Part shown: one piece after another, positions 46,490 through 55,821 of the stretch | Numbering within the stretch: the stretch's first letter is position 1 | Layout: each line of letters begins with the position of its first letter | Assembly (NCBI RefSeq): GCF_004010325.2 | Contig: NZ_SADR02000001.1 | Span: forward strand, 268,239-332,238 | Direction of reading: 5' to 3' | Origin: Mesorhizobium sp. M00.F.Ca.ET.216.01.1.1 | GTDB taxonomy: Bacteria; Pseudomonadota; Alphaproteobacteria; Rhizobiales; Rhizobiaceae | DNA: 64,000 bases | Notes under the pieces: generated by a model | The model's input: the letters and a program-made list of their open reading frames with translations, nothing else | What the model was told of the DNA's origin: nothing | Databases searched by the model: none | Translations under genes and position numbers: made by a program

Positions 46490-46520
46490 GTCCCGAAAAT
46501 CCAAGCCAGATTTTCGGGAC
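46490..46520. repeat. Perfect palindrome between ssb and the OsmC gene
   Basis: GTCCCGAAAATC and GATTTTCGGGAC form a 12-bp perfect inverted repeat around a 7-base loop. The core CGAAAATC/GATTTTCG is the same as in the second hairpin of the 103-bp repeats at 34202 and 34566, so this may be a reduced relative. No T-run follows on either strand. Confidence 0.55.
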
Positions 46521-46580
46521 ACCATGGGCGGCTTCAAATAGCTGACGTTCTTCGCCCGCTCGGGGCCATCTGCCCATGGC

Positions 46581-47090
46581 TCAGAACGGGATTTCATCGT
46601 CCAGTTCACGCGACGAACCGCCACCACCGCCCTTGTTGCCGCCGCCGCGGCTGAAGTTCTCGTTCGGACCTGACTGGCCGAAATCGGAGCCGCGGCTCGC
46701 GCCACCGCCGGCATAGTTGCCGACCTGACCGCCCTCGCCGCGTGAATCCAGCATCTGCAGCTCGCCGCGGAATTTCTGCAGCACGACTTCGGTCGTATAG
46801 CGGTCATTGCCGGTCTGGTCCTGCCACTTGCGCGTCTGCAGCTGGCCCTCGACATAGACCTTCATGCCCTTCTTCAGATACTGCTCGGCCACCTTGGCGA
46901 TCTGGTCGTTGAAGATGACGACATTGTGCCACTCGGTCTTTTCCTTGCGCTCGCCGGAATTCTTGTCGCGCCAGCTTTCCGACGTGGCGATGCGGATGTT
47001 GACGACCGGGTCGCCCGAATTCAGGCGGCGGATTTCAGGGTCCGCCCCGAGGTTGCCCACCAGAATGACCTTGTTGACGCTACCCGCCAT
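46581..47090 (-). CDS. ssb: Single-stranded DNA-binding protein
   Basis: A 169-residue homotetrameric SSB that protects single-stranded DNA in replication and repair. The OB fold is [20 protein letters not shown] to about residue 110, with [20 protein letters not shown] and [21 protein letters not shown] glycine-rich disordered linker ([20 protein letters not shown]) follows, and the protein ends in [10 protein letters not shown], the acidic tip that recruits repair proteins. An SOS box overlaps the promoter, 101 bp before the start. Confidence 0.97.
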   Translation of the reverse strand: MAGSVNKVILVGNLGADPEIRRLNSGDPVVNIRIATSESWRDKNSGERKEKTEWHNVVIFNDQIAKVAEQYLKKGMKVYVEGQLQTRKWQDQTGNDRYTTEVVLQKFRGELQMLDSRGEGGQVGNYAGGGASRGSDFGQSGPNENFSRGGGNKGGGGGSSRELDDEIPF

Positions 47091-47190
47091 CGTACTTCTC
47101 CGCGCTCATCCGAAACAAATTTGTCGCTCTCACCTTACAGGCTGCGGACAATCCCCGCCTGCCGTGGCTGCCTTTTCCCACAAGGTTTTT

Positions 47191-47231
47191 GTTCTCTTTT
47201 CGTTCTATGCCGCATCGACCTCAGTTGTCAA
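47191..47231 (-). promoter_or_regulatory. ssb promoter with LexA (SOS) box
   Basis: On the minus strand TTGACA (47231-47226) and TAGAAC (47207-47202) are spaced by 18 bp. The alphaproteobacterial LexA box, read on the plus strand as GTTCTCTTTTCGTTC (47191-47205), is an exact GTTC-N7-GTTC and overlaps the -10 element, so LexA binding would block RNA polymerase. Confidence 0.75.
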
Positions 47232-47301
47232 GGAATGTCAGCAATCGCCGGGACCCGCTACGTCGTTTCATATGGGCGTGAAAAGAGCGCTTGCCAAACC
47301 G

Positions 47302-47317
47302 ATAAGTATCGACTTAT
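47302..47317 (+). promoter_or_regulatory. Palindromic operator before the ArsR-type gene
   Basis: ATAAGTATCGACTTAT is a perfect 6-4-6 palindrome ending 9 bp before the start codon at 47327. Its position and symmetry fit the operator of an autoregulated ArsR-type repressor. Assigned by eye. Confidence 0.6.
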
Positions 47318-47326
47318 GCTTTCGTC

Positions 47327-47641
47327 ATGATCGAAGCAGAGATTTTTCGTGCCTTGGCCGACCCGACGCGACGCGCCGTCTACGAGCGGCTCGCCGCCGG
47401 CGAGATGACCGTATCGGAACTGCGCGGCGGCATGACGGTGTCGCAGCCAGCTGTCTCGCAGCATCTGGCAGTGCTGCGCGGCGCCGGGCTGGTGGTCGAG
47501 CGGCGGGCCGGCCGCAACGCCTATTACCGCGCCGATCCCGAGGGGCTTGCTCCCCTGCTGGGCTGGATCGAGCGCTACCGTGCATTCTGGCCCGAGCGCA
47601 TCGAAAGGCTGAAGGCGGTTTTGAAGGATATGGACCAATGA
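47327..47641 (+). CDS. ArsR-family winged-helix regulator
   Basis: A 104-residue repressor with MIEAEIFRALADPTRRAVYE, the start of the fold, and the recognition helix MTVSQPAVSQHLAVLRGAGL. The C-terminal RYRAFWPERIERLKAVLKDM matches the SdpR-like group that pairs with SRPBCC proteins. No conserved metal-binding cysteines are visible, so metal sensing is unlikely. It overlaps the SRPBCC gene by 4 bp (ATGA) and is probably autorepressed through the palindrome 10 bp upstream. Confidence 0.9.
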   Translation: MIEAEIFRALADPTRRAVYERLAAGEMTVSELRGGMTVSQPAVSQHLAVLRGAGLVVERRAGRNAYYRADPEGLAPLLGWIERYRAFWPERIERLKAVLKDMDQ

Positions 47642-48123
47642 CGAGCGACAAACACGCAAGGGCAGCGGCTGATTCGATCGAATTCCAATGCGAGCTTCCG
47701 GACCCACCGGAAAAAGTGTGGCGGGCGCTGACGGTGTCGGACCTGGTCGCGGCCTGGATGATGCCGAACGACATCAAGCCCGAAATTGGCAGCCGCTTTG
47801 CCTTCACCGGGCCGAATGCGCCGATTGAGTGCGAGATCCTCGATGCGGAGCCGGAACGCCTGCTGCGCTATTCCTGGCGGGAGCGGCCGCAGCCCGGCGA
47901 TGCACACCAGCAGGATGCGCTCGACAGCATCGTCACCTTCACGCTCGACCGCACCGTTTCCGGCGGCACGCATCTGCGCATCGTCCATGATGGATTTGGC
48001 CGCGCCGCAATGCCTGCGGTTGCGATTGCCAGCGCCGGCTGCCGGCTCTCGCTGGGGATAGGCAGCCCGTCCAAACAGCCCATCGCGGCAAACACGCCTC
48101 GCCTCTTCCTGCGCGCGGCCTAA
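47638..48123 (+). CDS. SRPBCC-fold protein (AHSA1-like)
   Basis: A 161-residue hydrophobic-pocket protein of the START/AHSA1 type. It begins MTSDKHARAAADSIEFQCEL and has PPEKVWRALTVSDLVAAWM, the conserved first part, then LLRYSWRERPQPG and IVTFTLDRTVSGGTHLRIVH. The ligand is unknown. The C-terminal 40 residues (AMPAVAIASAGCRLSLGIGS onward) lack the usual long helix of the family, so the end may be altered. It is translated together with the ArsR-type regulator and probably modulates or responds with it. Confidence 0.85.
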   Translation: MTSDKHARAAADSIEFQCELPDPPEKVWRALTVSDLVAAWMMPNDIKPEIGSRFAFTGPNAPIECEILDAEPERLLRYSWRERPQPGDAHQQDALDSIVTFTLDRTVSGGTHLRIVHDGFGRAAMPAVAIASAGCRLSLGIGSPSKQPIAANTPRLFLRAA

Positions 48124-48138
48124 GAGCAAAGGAAAGAG

Positions 48139-48747
48139 ATGATGAGCGGTCTTGCCAATCTGGTGCCGATGGTGATCGAGCAGTCGAGCCGTGGCGAACG
48201 CGCCTTCGATATTTTTTCGCGGCTGCTGCGCGAGCGCATTGTCTTCATCAACGGTCCGATCGACGACGGCACGTCGGCGCTGGTCTGCGCCCAGCTTCTG
48301 TCGCTGGAATCGGACAATCCCGACAAGGAGATCTCGCTCTACATCAACTCGCCGGGCGGCGTGGTGACCAGCGGCTTCGCCATCTACGACACGATGCAAT
48401 ATGTCAGTTGCCCGGTATCGACCGTATGCATGGGCTTTGCCGCCTCGATGGCCTCGTTCCTTTTGATGGCGGGCACGCCGGGGCGACGGATCGCGCTGCC
48501 CAACACCAGCATCGTGCTGCATCAGCCCCTCGGCGGCTTCCAGGGCCAGGCATCCGACATCCAGCGCCACGCCGAAGGCATCCTTCGCACCAAGCGGCGC
48601 ATGACTGACCTTTATGCACACCATTGCGGCCGCACTTACGAAGAGGTCGAGCGCACGCTCGACCGGGACTATTTCATGACTGCGCAGGAAGCCAGGGAAT
48701 GGGGCCTTGTCGACCATGTTTTTGACACGCGCAAACAAGCGGCGTGA
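48139..48747 (+). CDS. clpP: ATP-dependent Clp protease proteolytic subunit
   Basis: A 202-residue serine protease that forms the barrel for ClpX/ClpA. The triad is present: Ser in [16 protein letters not shown], His in [18 protein letters not shown] and Asp in [20 protein letters not shown]. It is not next to clpX or tig, so this is an additional ClpP copy, as several rhizobia carry more than one. It starts 15 bp after the SRPBCC stop and is followed by a hairpin terminator. Confidence 0.93.
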   Translation: MMSGLANLVPMVIEQSSRGERAFDIFSRLLRERIVFINGPIDDGTSALVCAQLLSLESDNPDKEISLYINSPGGVVTSGFAIYDTMQYVSCPVSTVCMGFAASMASFLLMAGTPGRRIALPNTSIVLHQPLGGFQGQASDIQRHAEGILRTKRRMTDLYAHHCGRTYEEVERTLDRDYFMTAQEAREWGLVDHVFDTRKQAA

Positions 48748-48773
48748 GGTCAAACCGGCGAACTGAGGGGGCA

Positions 48774-48810
48774 GTCGGCCGCCGGCAATTTCGACGCGGC
48801 CGGTCTTTTT
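48774..48810 (+). terminator. Terminator after clpP
   Basis: GTCGGCCGC and GCGGCCGGT pair over nine positions (two G-T pairs) around a 13-base loop and are followed by CTTTTT. Confidence 0.65.
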
Positions 48811-48859
48811 CGACGCCAACAGTCTGGCCGCGCCTGCATCGCGGCACTATAGTTCGCCG

Positions 48860-49156
48860 ATGCCTATCAAGGATTCACGCACGCGTCTAAGCTGGCTGAT
48901 TGTCGGCGCCGTCGCCATGGTCATGAGTTCCGGCACGGTACTCGCCGAAGACAGTCCGGCGCCTGCGCGGAAAGGCGCCCTGCCCGGCGTAACCAGCGAC
49001 TATCGTATTGCCGAGCCGGCTCCGGAGCCGGCGCCGGATGACGTAGTTCCCGGCAATGGTGCTGGCCAGTTCAAGATCGGCGATACCGATGTGCGGATTT
49101 CCGGCAGCATAACCATCGATATCGGCGCCGGCTCGATCAAATCTTCCCACCGGTAA
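48860..49156 (+). CDS. Hypothetical exported protein
   Basis: A 98-residue protein with an N-terminal signal segment (LSWLIVGAVAMVMSSGTVLA, cleavage after VLA). The mature part is acidic and proline-rich (IAEPAPEPAPDDVVPGNGAG), and then has a short predicted beta-strand repeat (GDTDVRISGSITIDIGAGSI). I do not recognise a family. The composition suggests a short periplasmic or cell-surface protein. It stands alone between clpP and a candidate terminator. Confidence 0.6.
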   Translation: MPIKDSRTRLSWLIVGAVAMVMSSGTVLAEDSPAPARKGALPGVTSDYRIAEPAPEPAPDDVVPGNGAGQFKIGDTDVRISGSITIDIGAGSIKSSHR

Positions 49157-49217
49157 GCTCGCCACGATCCTTGACAGGATCTCCGCGCGACTTGGTATGG
49201 CGCCGCCTGAAATAAAC

Positions 49218-49252
49218 AGCCCCGCCGTTGCTTCAGCAAAACGGTCGGGGCT
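49218..49252. terminator. Candidate bidirectional terminator
   Basis: AGCCCCGCCGTT and AACGGTCGGGGCT pair over 12 positions with one bulged T around GCTTCAGCAA, followed by TTT on the plus strand and by GTTTATTT on the minus strand. Confidence 0.5.
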
Positions 49253-49703
49253 TTCCTGGATCTAAAATCCAACTTGCCGGGAATATACTGCCGGCGTTCG
49301 ATTTCGGATGCTTCGCGGTGTTCAGCCGCTGATCCGACTAGCAGTCTCTGATTTTGTGGGATCGACAGGTCACGGTCTGTCGGGTGGCGCAAACGCCTGA
49401 CCCTGGCACTTATGCCTGCCGTGGCTCCAGCGTTACCTGGAGCCTCAAGGGACTGTCCGGTGGAGTCATGCCTCAACTCTCCTGTGTCCGTTGTGACTGG
49501 TGTCATCCGAAGCTCTATCGCATATGCCTGCGGCGTCTCGCAGGCCGCCTTTGGCGGCGAGGCCATCGATAGACAGCCCGCTTCGGTGACTTGCAGAGTC
49601 TGCCTCCCTGACACGGAGACGTCAACCTTTGGATGGAAGTTCGTGAAAAATGTGATCTGAATGGCATCCCTCTCGCGTGGTACACAGGTTTTGTCAGGAG
49701 CGC
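49253..49703. other. Gene-poor interval upstream of uvrA
   Basis: About 450 bp with no confident gene. Two plus-strand frames (49354-49572 and 49412-49660) have no ribosome site. In one, cysteine-rich text (VTVCRVAQTPDPGTYACRG) gives way to a related phrase in the other (SVTCRVCLPDTETSTF), which could be a decayed secreted-protein gene, but the support is weak. Confidence 0.3.
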
Positions 49704-49718
49704 GTTCGGCCTTTGTTC
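49704..49718 (+). promoter_or_regulatory. LexA (SOS) box upstream of uvrA
   Basis: GTTCGGCCTTTGTTC is an exact GTTC-N7-GTTC box of the alphaproteobacterial LexA regulon, 150 bp before the uvrA start. A TTGTCA hexamer (49691-49696) lies just upstream and may be the -35 element. Confidence 0.7.
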
Positions 49719-49868
49719 TTTCTGCTTGCCCGTTCGCGCGAAAGGCGGTTAAACGCTTTGGTGGAGAGTTGTGGCGTCTCTCGAAGTGGCGGCGAAATTA
49801 CCTACATAGGGGATGGCCGGGAAATCCCGCCAATCCTACGGATTCCAGACCTGAGGCGGCAACCGGCG

Positions 49869-52790
49869 ATGGCCGAGCATAAATATCTTTCCATTCGCGG
49901 AGCACGCGAACACAATCTGAAGAATATCGATCTCGACCTGCCGCGTGACAGCCTGATCGTCATGACCGGCCTGTCGGGGTCCGGCAAGTCGTCCCTCGCC
50001 TTCGATACCATCTATGCCGAGGGCCAGCGCCGCTATGTTGAGAGCCTGTCGGCCTACGCGCGGCAATTCCTCGAGATGATGCAGAAGCCGGACGTCGACC
50101 AGATCGACGGCCTGTCGCCGGCCATTTCCATCGAGCAAAAGACAACCTCCAAGAACCCGCGCTCGACGGTGGGCACAGTCACCGAGATCTACGACTACAT
50201 GCGGCTGCTGTTTGCGCGCGTCGGCATCCCCTATTCGCCGGCCACCGACCTGCCGATCGAGAGCCAGACGGTTTCGCAGATGGTCGACCGCGTGTTGGCT
50301 ATCGAGGAAGGCACACGGCTGTTCATCCTGGCGCCGATGGTGCGCGGCCGCAAAGGCGAGTACCGCAAGGAATTGCTGGAACTGCAGAAGAAGGGTTTTC
50401 AGCGCGTCAAGGTCGACGGCGTCTTCTACGAGATCGCTGATGTACCGGCGCTGGACAAGAAGTACAAGCACGACATCGATGTCGTCGTCGATCGTATCGT
50501 CGTGCGCGGCGATCTGGCGACGCGGCTTGCCGATTCCATCGAAACCGCGCTGAAGCTGGCCGACGGGCTGGCGGTGGCCGAGTTCGCCGACAGGCCGCTC
50601 GATGCCAGCCAGACCGGTGAGGATTCGGTCAACAAGTCGAAGAACGAGACACACGAACGCATCCTGTTCTCGGAAAAATTTGCCTGCCCGGTGTCCGGCT
50701 TCACCATTCCGGAGATCGAGCCGAGGCTGTTCTCCTTCAACAATCCGTTCGGCGCCTGCCCGACCTGCGACGGCCTCGGCAGCCAGCGCGCCATCGACGC
50801 CAACCTGGTCGTGCCCGACCAGAATCTGTCCCTGCGTGACGGCGCCGTCAGCCCGTGGGCGAAGTCGACCTCGCCCTATTACGCGCAGACGCTAGATGCG
50901 CTCGGCAAGGCGTACGGCTTCAAGCTCGGCGACAAGTTCAGGGATCTAAGCGAGGAGGCGAAGCAAGCCATCCTGCACGGCACCGGCGAGCGCGAGATCA
51001 CCTTCCAGTATGATGACGGCCTGCGCTCTTACAAGACCACCAAGACCTTCGAAGGTGTCATCCCCAATCTCGAACGGCGCTGGAAGGAAACCGAATCCGC
51101 CTGGATGCGCGAGGAGATCGAGCGCTTCATGTCGGCCACGCCTTGCCCGACCTGCCGCGGTTACCGGCTGAAGCCGGAGGCACTAGCGGTGAAGATCGCC
51201 GGCAAGCACATCGGCGAGGTCACGGAACAGTCGATCCTCAAGGCCGACCAGTGGTTCACCGAACTGCCCCGCCTGCTCAACGACAAGCAGAACGAGATCG
51301 CGGTGCGCGTGCTCAAGGAGATCCGCGAGCGGCTGCGCTTCCTCAACGATGTCGGGCTCGACTATTTGACGCTGTCGCGCAACTCCGGCACGCTGTCGGG
51401 TGGTGAGAGCCAGCGCATACGGCTGGCCTCGCAGATCGGCTCCGGCCTCACCGGCGTGCTCTACGTGCTCGACGAGCCGTCGATCGGCCTGCACCAGCGC
51501 GACAATGCCCGCCTGCTCGACACGCTGAAACATCTGCGCGACATCGGCAATACGGTGATCGTCGTCGAGCATGACGAGGACGCCATCCTGCATGCCGACT
51601 ATGTCGTCGACATCGGCCCCGCCGCCGGCATCCATGGCGGCGAGATCATCGCACAGGGAACGCCGCAGCAGATCATGGCGAGCCCCGCCTCGATCACCGG
51701 CAAATATCTGTCGGGTGAGCTCGAAGTGGCGACGCCGGCGGTGCGGCGCGAGGCGAAGAAGAGCCGGCGCCTGAAGATCGTCGGCGCGCGCGGCAACAAT
51801 CTGAAGAACGTCACGGCCGAAATCCCGCTCGGCACCTTCACCGCCGTTACCGGCGTGTCGGGCGGCGGCAAATCGACCTTCCTGATCGAGACGCTGTTCA
51901 AGGCAGCGTCGCGCCGCATCATGGGCTCGCGCGAGCACCCGGCCGATCATGACCGCATCGAGGGCCTCGAATTCCTCGACAAGGTCATCGACATCGACCA
52001 GTCGCCGATCGGCCGCACGCCGCGCTCCAACCCCGCCACCTATACCGGCGCCTTCACGCCGATCCGCGACTGGTTCGCCGGGCTGCCCGAGGCCAAGGCG
52101 CGCGGCTACCAGCCGGGCCGCTTCTCGTTCAACGTCAAGGGTGGGCGCTGCGAGGCCTGCCAGGGCGACGGCGTCATCAAGATCGAGATGCACTTTCTGC
52201 CCGACGTCTATGTCACCTGCGACGTCTGCCACGGCAAGCGCTACAACCGCGAGACGCTCGATGTCTTGTTCAAGGGCAAGTCGATCGCCGATGTGCTCGA
52301 CATGACGGTCGAGGAAGGCGTCGATTTCTTCGCCGCCGTGCCCGGCGTGCGCGACAAGCTGGAGACGCTGAAGCAGGTTGGGCTCGGCTATATCCATATC
52401 GGCCAGCAGGCGACGACGCTGTCGGGCGGCGAGGCGCAGCGCATCAAGCTGGCCAAGGAACTGTCGCGCAAAGCAACCGGCAAGACACTCTATATCCTCG
52501 ACGAGCCGACAACCGGCCTGCATTTCCACGATGTCGCCAAGCTGCTCGAAGTGCTGCACGAGCTGGTCGACCAGGGCAACACGGTGGTCGTCATCGAGCA
52601 CAATCTGGAAGTGATAAAAACCGCCGACTGGGTGCTCGACCTCGGCCCAGAAGGTGGTGACGGCGGTGGCGAGCTGGTCGCCTCCGGCACGCCGGAGGAC
52701 ATCGTGCGCGAGAAGCGCAGCTACACCGGGCATTTCCTCAAGGAATTGCTGGAGCGGCGGCCTGGAGGCAAGCGCGAAGCGGCGGAGTGA
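49869..52790 (+). CDS. uvrA: Excinuclease ABC subunit A
   Basis: The damage-recognition ATPase of nucleotide excision repair. The 973-residue protein has two ABC modules. The first has Walker [21 protein letters not shown] and a zinc module (ACPTCDGLG), signature [20 protein letters not shown] and [15 protein letters not shown]. The second has [20 protein letters not shown], the zinc finger CEACQGDG through [22 protein letters not shown] and [13 protein letters not shown] chose ATG 49869 ([16 protein letters not shown]), since the 64-codon extension upstream contains the SOS box and is not protein-like. It overlaps the DUF302 gene by one base. Confidence 0.98.
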   Translation: MAEHKYLSIRGAREHNLKNIDLDLPRDSLIVMTGLSGSGKSSLAFDTIYAEGQRRYVESLSAYARQFLEMMQKPDVDQIDGLSPAISIEQKTTSKNPRSTVGTVTEIYDYMRLLFARVGIPYSPATDLPIESQTVSQMVDRVLAIEEGTRLFILAPMVRGRKGEYRKELLELQKKGFQRVKVDGVFYEIADVPALDKKYKHDIDVVVDRIVVRGDLATRLADSIETALKLADGLAVAEFADRPLDASQTGEDSVNKSKNETHERILFSEKFACPVSGFTIPEIEPRLFSFNNPFGACPTCDGLGSQRAIDANLVVPDQNLSLRDGAVSPWAKSTSPYYAQTLDALGKAYGFKLGDKFRDLSEEAKQAILHGTGEREITFQYDDGLRSYKTTKTFEGVIPNLERRWKETESAWMREEIERFMSATPCPTCRGYRLKPEALAVKIAGKHIGEVTEQSILKADQWFTELPRLLNDKQNEIAVRVLKEIRERLRFLNDVGLDYLTLSRNSGTLSGGESQRIRLASQIGSGLTGVLYVLDEPSIGLHQRDNARLLDTLKHLRDIGNTVIVVEHDEDAILHADYVVDIGPAAGIHGGEIIAQGTPQQIMASPASITGKYLSGELEVATPAVRREAKKSRRLKIVGARGNNLKNVTAEIPLGTFTAVTGVSGGGKSTFLIETLFKAASRRIMGSREHPADHDRIEGLEFLDKVIDIDQSPIGRTPRSNPATYTGAFTPIRDWFAGLPEAKARGYQPGRFSFNVKGGRCEACQGDGVIKIEMHFLPDVYVTCDVCHGKRYNRETLDVLFKGKSIADVLDMTVEEGVDFFAAVPGVRDKLETLKQVGLGYIHIGQQATTLSGGEAQRIKLAKELSRKATGKTLYILDEPTTGLHFHDVAKLLEVLHELVDQGNTVVVIEHNLEVIKTADWVLDLGPEGGDGGGELVASGTPEDIVREKRSYTGHFLKELLERRPGGKREAAE

Positions 52791-53200
52791 TGGCGAAAAA
52801 CGGCCTCATCACGGTCGAAAGCTGTTTTGGCGTGACCGAAACCATCGATCGCCTGACTGAGGTGGTAACGCGCGCGGGATTGCTCGTCTTTGCCCGCATC
52901 GATCACGCCGCCGGCGCGCGCGATGTCGGGGCATCGTTGCGTCCGACCGAACTGCTGATTTTCGGTAATCCGAAAGGCGGCACACCGCTGATGCAGGACC
53001 GGCAGCTTGCCGGCATCGATCTGCCGGTAAAGGCATTGGCCTGGGAAGACGCGCAAGGCAAGGTTTGGTTTTCCTACAACGACGCGCACTGGCTGGCTGA
53101 GCGCCATGGCCTGGGCGACGCCAGCCGCGAAGCCGTCGCCGCGATCGCCGCCGGCATGGACAAGGTGGTTACCACCGCCGCCGGCGCGAGCCTGTCGTGA
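52790..53200 (+). CDS. DUF302 domain protein
   Basis: A 136-residue protein with one DUF302 domain. It starts [20 protein letters not shown] and has TRAGLLVFARIDHAAGARDV, then ELLIFGNPKGGTPLMQDRQL and GIDLPVKALAWEDAQGKVWF, all diagnostic of the family. Function is unknown, and no signal peptide is present. The start overlaps the uvrA stop by one base, and the end overlaps the next gene by 4 bp (GTGA), so uvrA, DUF302 and the acetyltransferase gene form one coupled unit. Confidence 0.88.
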   Translation: MAKNGLITVESCFGVTETIDRLTEVVTRAGLLVFARIDHAAGARDVGASLRPTELLIFGNPKGGTPLMQDRQLAGIDLPVKALAWEDAQGKVWFSYNDAHWLAERHGLGDASREAVAAIAAGMDKVVTTAAGASLS

Positions 53201-53676
53201 CCATGAGAATCGCCCGTCCCGACGATCTCGCCACGATCGTCTCGCTGACCGAAGCCGCCTATGCGCCTTACACCGCGTTGCTCGGAGTGCCGCCAATCCC
53301 GGTCACAGAGGACTATGCGCCGCGCATCGCGCGCAGCGAAGTCTGGCTGCTGGAGAGCGGCAAGGAGTCGGCAGGACTGGTCGTGCTCGAACGCCACGCG
53401 GACCACAGCATGATTTTCAGCGTCGCGGTTTCCCCTGCCTTTCAAGGCAAGGGCTTCGGCATCGCATTGCTCAAATGGGCCGACGAGCAGACGCCCCTAT
53501 GGGGTTTGCCAGAAGTGCGGCTCTACACCAACGCGAAAATGGATCGGAACATCGCGCTCTACACAGCCTATGGCTTTCGCGAAACGGGTCGCCGGCCCAA
53601 TCCTTATCGGCCAGGATGGACGCTCGTCGACATGGCCAGGAGCGCCGACAGGGCTACGGCGGCCTGGTCTTTTTGA
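53197..53676 (+). CDS. GNAT family N-acetyltransferase
   Basis: A 159-residue acetyltransferase. The core has HSMIFSVAVSPAFQGKGFGI, where FQGKGFG is the acetyl-CoA loop, and VRLYTNAKMDRNIALYTAYG, followed by GFRETGRRPNPY. The substrate is unknown. A GTG start at 53197 overlaps the preceding stop (GTGA), and an ATG two codons later (53203) is an alternative start. It lies in the uvrA-DUF302 unit, 18 bp before the DUF72 gene. Confidence 0.88.
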   Translation: MTMRIARPDDLATIVSLTEAAYAPYTALLGVPPIPVTEDYAPRIARSEVWLLESGKESAGLVVLERHADHSMIFSVAVSPAFQGKGFGIALLKWADEQTPLWGLPEVRLYTNAKMDRNIALYTAYGFRETGRRPNPYRPGWTLVDMARSADRATAAWSF

Positions 53677-53694
53677 GCAGTTGGGAGGACGACA

Positions 53695-54498
53695 ATGACT
53701 CAATCTGGAAAAATCCGCGCCGGCATGGGCGGCTGGACTTTCGAGCCGTGGGATACGTCGTTCTACCCTGAGAAGCTGTCGAAAGCCAAGCAGCTGCACT
53801 ATGCCAGCCGCCAAGTGCCGAGCATCGAGGTCAACGGCACCTACTATTCGAGCTTCAAGGAGCCGACCTTCGTCAAATGGGCAAGCGAGGCACCGGACGG
53901 TTTCGTCTATTCGCTGAAGGGCAATCGCTTCGTCACCAACCGCCGCGTGCTCGGCGAGGCCGGTGAATCGATGATGCGCTTCCTGGGGTCGGGCGTGGCG
54001 GCGCTTGGCGACAAGCTCGGGCCGATCCTGTGGCAGTTCGCGCCAACGAAAAAGTTCGATCCGGACGATTTCGAAGCCTTCCTCAAGCTGTTGCCGGAAA
54101 AGCAGGGTGGCGTTGCGCTGCGCCACGCAGTCGAGGTGCGCAACGACAGCTTCATCGTGCCGGATTTCGCCGCCCTGGCGCGCAAATACAAGGTCGCCAT
54201 CGTCTATGCCGACCATGCCAAATATCCGGCGATCGCCGATGTCACCGGCGATTTCATCTATGCGCGGCTGCAGACCGGCAGCGACGACAATACCGACTGC
54301 TATACGCCGAAAGCGCTCGACGAATGGGCGGCGCGCGCCAGAACCTGGGCGGAAGGTAAGGTACCGGCCGACCTGCCGCGCGCCGATCCCACAACCGACG
54401 CGCCGGTCAAGCCGCGCGACGTGTTCGTCTACTTTATCACCGAAGGCAAGGTCCGCGCACCGTTCGGCGCCATGGCGCTGATGAGACGGGTCAGTTAG
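53695..54498 (+). CDS. DUF72 (YecE-like) family protein
   Basis: A 267-residue TIM-barrel-like protein. It starts MTQSGKIRAGMGGWTFEPWD, with the family mark of a WxFxPW stretch, and has YASRQVPSIEVNGTYYSSFK and FVYSLKGNRFVTNRR, then ILWQFAPTKKFDPDDFEAFL and AVEVRNDSFIVPDFAALA. Function is unknown. It is followed by a 143-bp gap without a terminator that I can see. It probably belongs to the same transcript as the acetyltransferase gene upstream, 18 bp apart. Confidence 0.9.
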   Translation: MTQSGKIRAGMGGWTFEPWDTSFYPEKLSKAKQLHYASRQVPSIEVNGTYYSSFKEPTFVKWASEAPDGFVYSLKGNRFVTNRRVLGEAGESMMRFLGSGVAALGDKLGPILWQFAPTKKFDPDDFEAFLKLLPEKQGGVALRHAVEVRNDSFIVPDFAALARKYKVAIVYADHAKYPAIADVTGDFIYARLQTGSDDNTDCYTPKALDEWAARARTWAEGKVPADLPRADPTTDAPVKPRDVFVYFITEGKVRAPFGAMALMRRVS

Positions 54499-54641
54499 GC
54501 ACGATGAACCGAGTGACAGGTTGACGCTGCGGAATCGCGGCATCTTCGCCACCGTCGTAACCTTATCGATACCTCCTTGCTGCATGAATCCCAGCCAGGC
54601 TAAGTCGCAGACGTGGGGCCGCCGCGGGCAAGGACGAGGGC

Positions 54642-55798
54642 ATGTCGCTCGACTACAACTCACTTTTGCTGGCTGTCGGGTTGCTCGGCAGCCTGCCTGA
54701 GCCTGACCTTGTTCGGCATCTGGCTCACCGCCCGTTCCGAGAAGTTTCTGCTGACCTGGGCGGTCAGCGTGTTACTGGTCGTCGCCGACGTCTTCACCTA
54801 CAAGGCTTATATCGACGCGCCCGGCCGCATGCTCGGCCTCGCCACCTTCGCCCTGCTTCTGCTCGGCTTCTCGACAATGCTGGGCGCCGCCCACCAGTTT
54901 ACGTCAGGCCGCTCGCCATTGCCGCGCATTGCTCTCGGCGCCGGCATCTCGCTTGCCACGACGCTGCCGCCGATAGCGCTTGGATATGACGGGCTCGGCT
55001 TCATGCTCGAGAATTCCTTTGCTGCCCTGCTGCTGTTTGCGACCGCTTATGAATACTGGAAGGGGCGCGCCGAATCCCCTGTCCCGATCATCGGCGTTGC
55101 GGCGCTCTACTCTGCCACCGCCGTATCCTTCGTGCTGTGCGCCATGGTTCTGGCGTTGGACGGCAAGCTGATCTTCGGCCATGCGCCGAGCAACTGGGCC
55201 GAGGATCTGAGCCTCGTCACCGTCATCGCCTGCATGACCGGCATCGGCGCCCTTTCGCTGGCGCTCAACCAGGGGCGGCTGGCGCAACATCACCGCCGGA
55301 ATGCCCTGACCGATGCGCTGACCGGCCTGCTCAACCGCCGAGCTTTGTTCGATCTGCATGGCGGCACGCCGGTTGGCGCTTTCACGGCGGTGGTCGTGTT
55401 CGACCTCGACGGCTTCAAGGTCATCAATGACGAATTCGGCCATGCCACCGGCGATGAGGTACTGAAGCTGTTCGCCGAGGACCTTGCCGCCAATCTACGC
55501 CCGACCGACGTCGCCGTGCGCATGGGGCGGGGAAGAGTTCGCGCTGGTCCTCAAGCGAACCCTGCCTGAAACTGTGGAGTTCACCGCCGAGCGCATCCGC
55601 ACCGCCTTTGCCGCGCGCCGCATCGAAACCGAGACCCGTCCGCTGTCATGCACGGTCAGCGCCGGATACGCCTTCGGCAGCAAGGAAGGCATGAGTTTCG
55701 ACAAGGTGCTCAGTGCAGCCGACAAGGCGCTCTATGCCGCCAAGCGCGGCGGCCGTAACCGCGTGACTGCCGCCTCGGCATTCCGGCGTGCGGGTTAA
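54642..55798 (+). pseudogene. Membrane-bound diguanylate cyclase (GGDEF), two frameshifts
   Basis: Reconstruction gives a 384-residue protein, six N-terminal membrane helices (about residues 6-200) and a C-terminal GGDEF domain that would make cyclic-di-GMP. From ATG 54642 the frame reads MSLDYNSLLLAVG and then shifts near 54680-54690; dropping one G joins FSAACLSLTLFGIW. The second shift is in the run at 55524-55533; dropping one G restores RMGGEEFALVLKRT, a catalytically competent GGEEF variant. Both lesions are +1 insertions. The first GGDEF segments (LTDALTGLLNRRALFDLHGG, VVVFDLDGFKVINDEFGHAT) are intact. Either decay or sequence error. Confidence 0.8.
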
Positions 55799-55821
55799 TC
55801 TAATAAGCCACCGCGCGGCCC

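Noticed and set aside
49000..49614. Minus-strand frame of 204 codons
   Set aside because: Its first part is antisense to the 48860 gene and crosses the candidate terminator. The composition is not protein-like.
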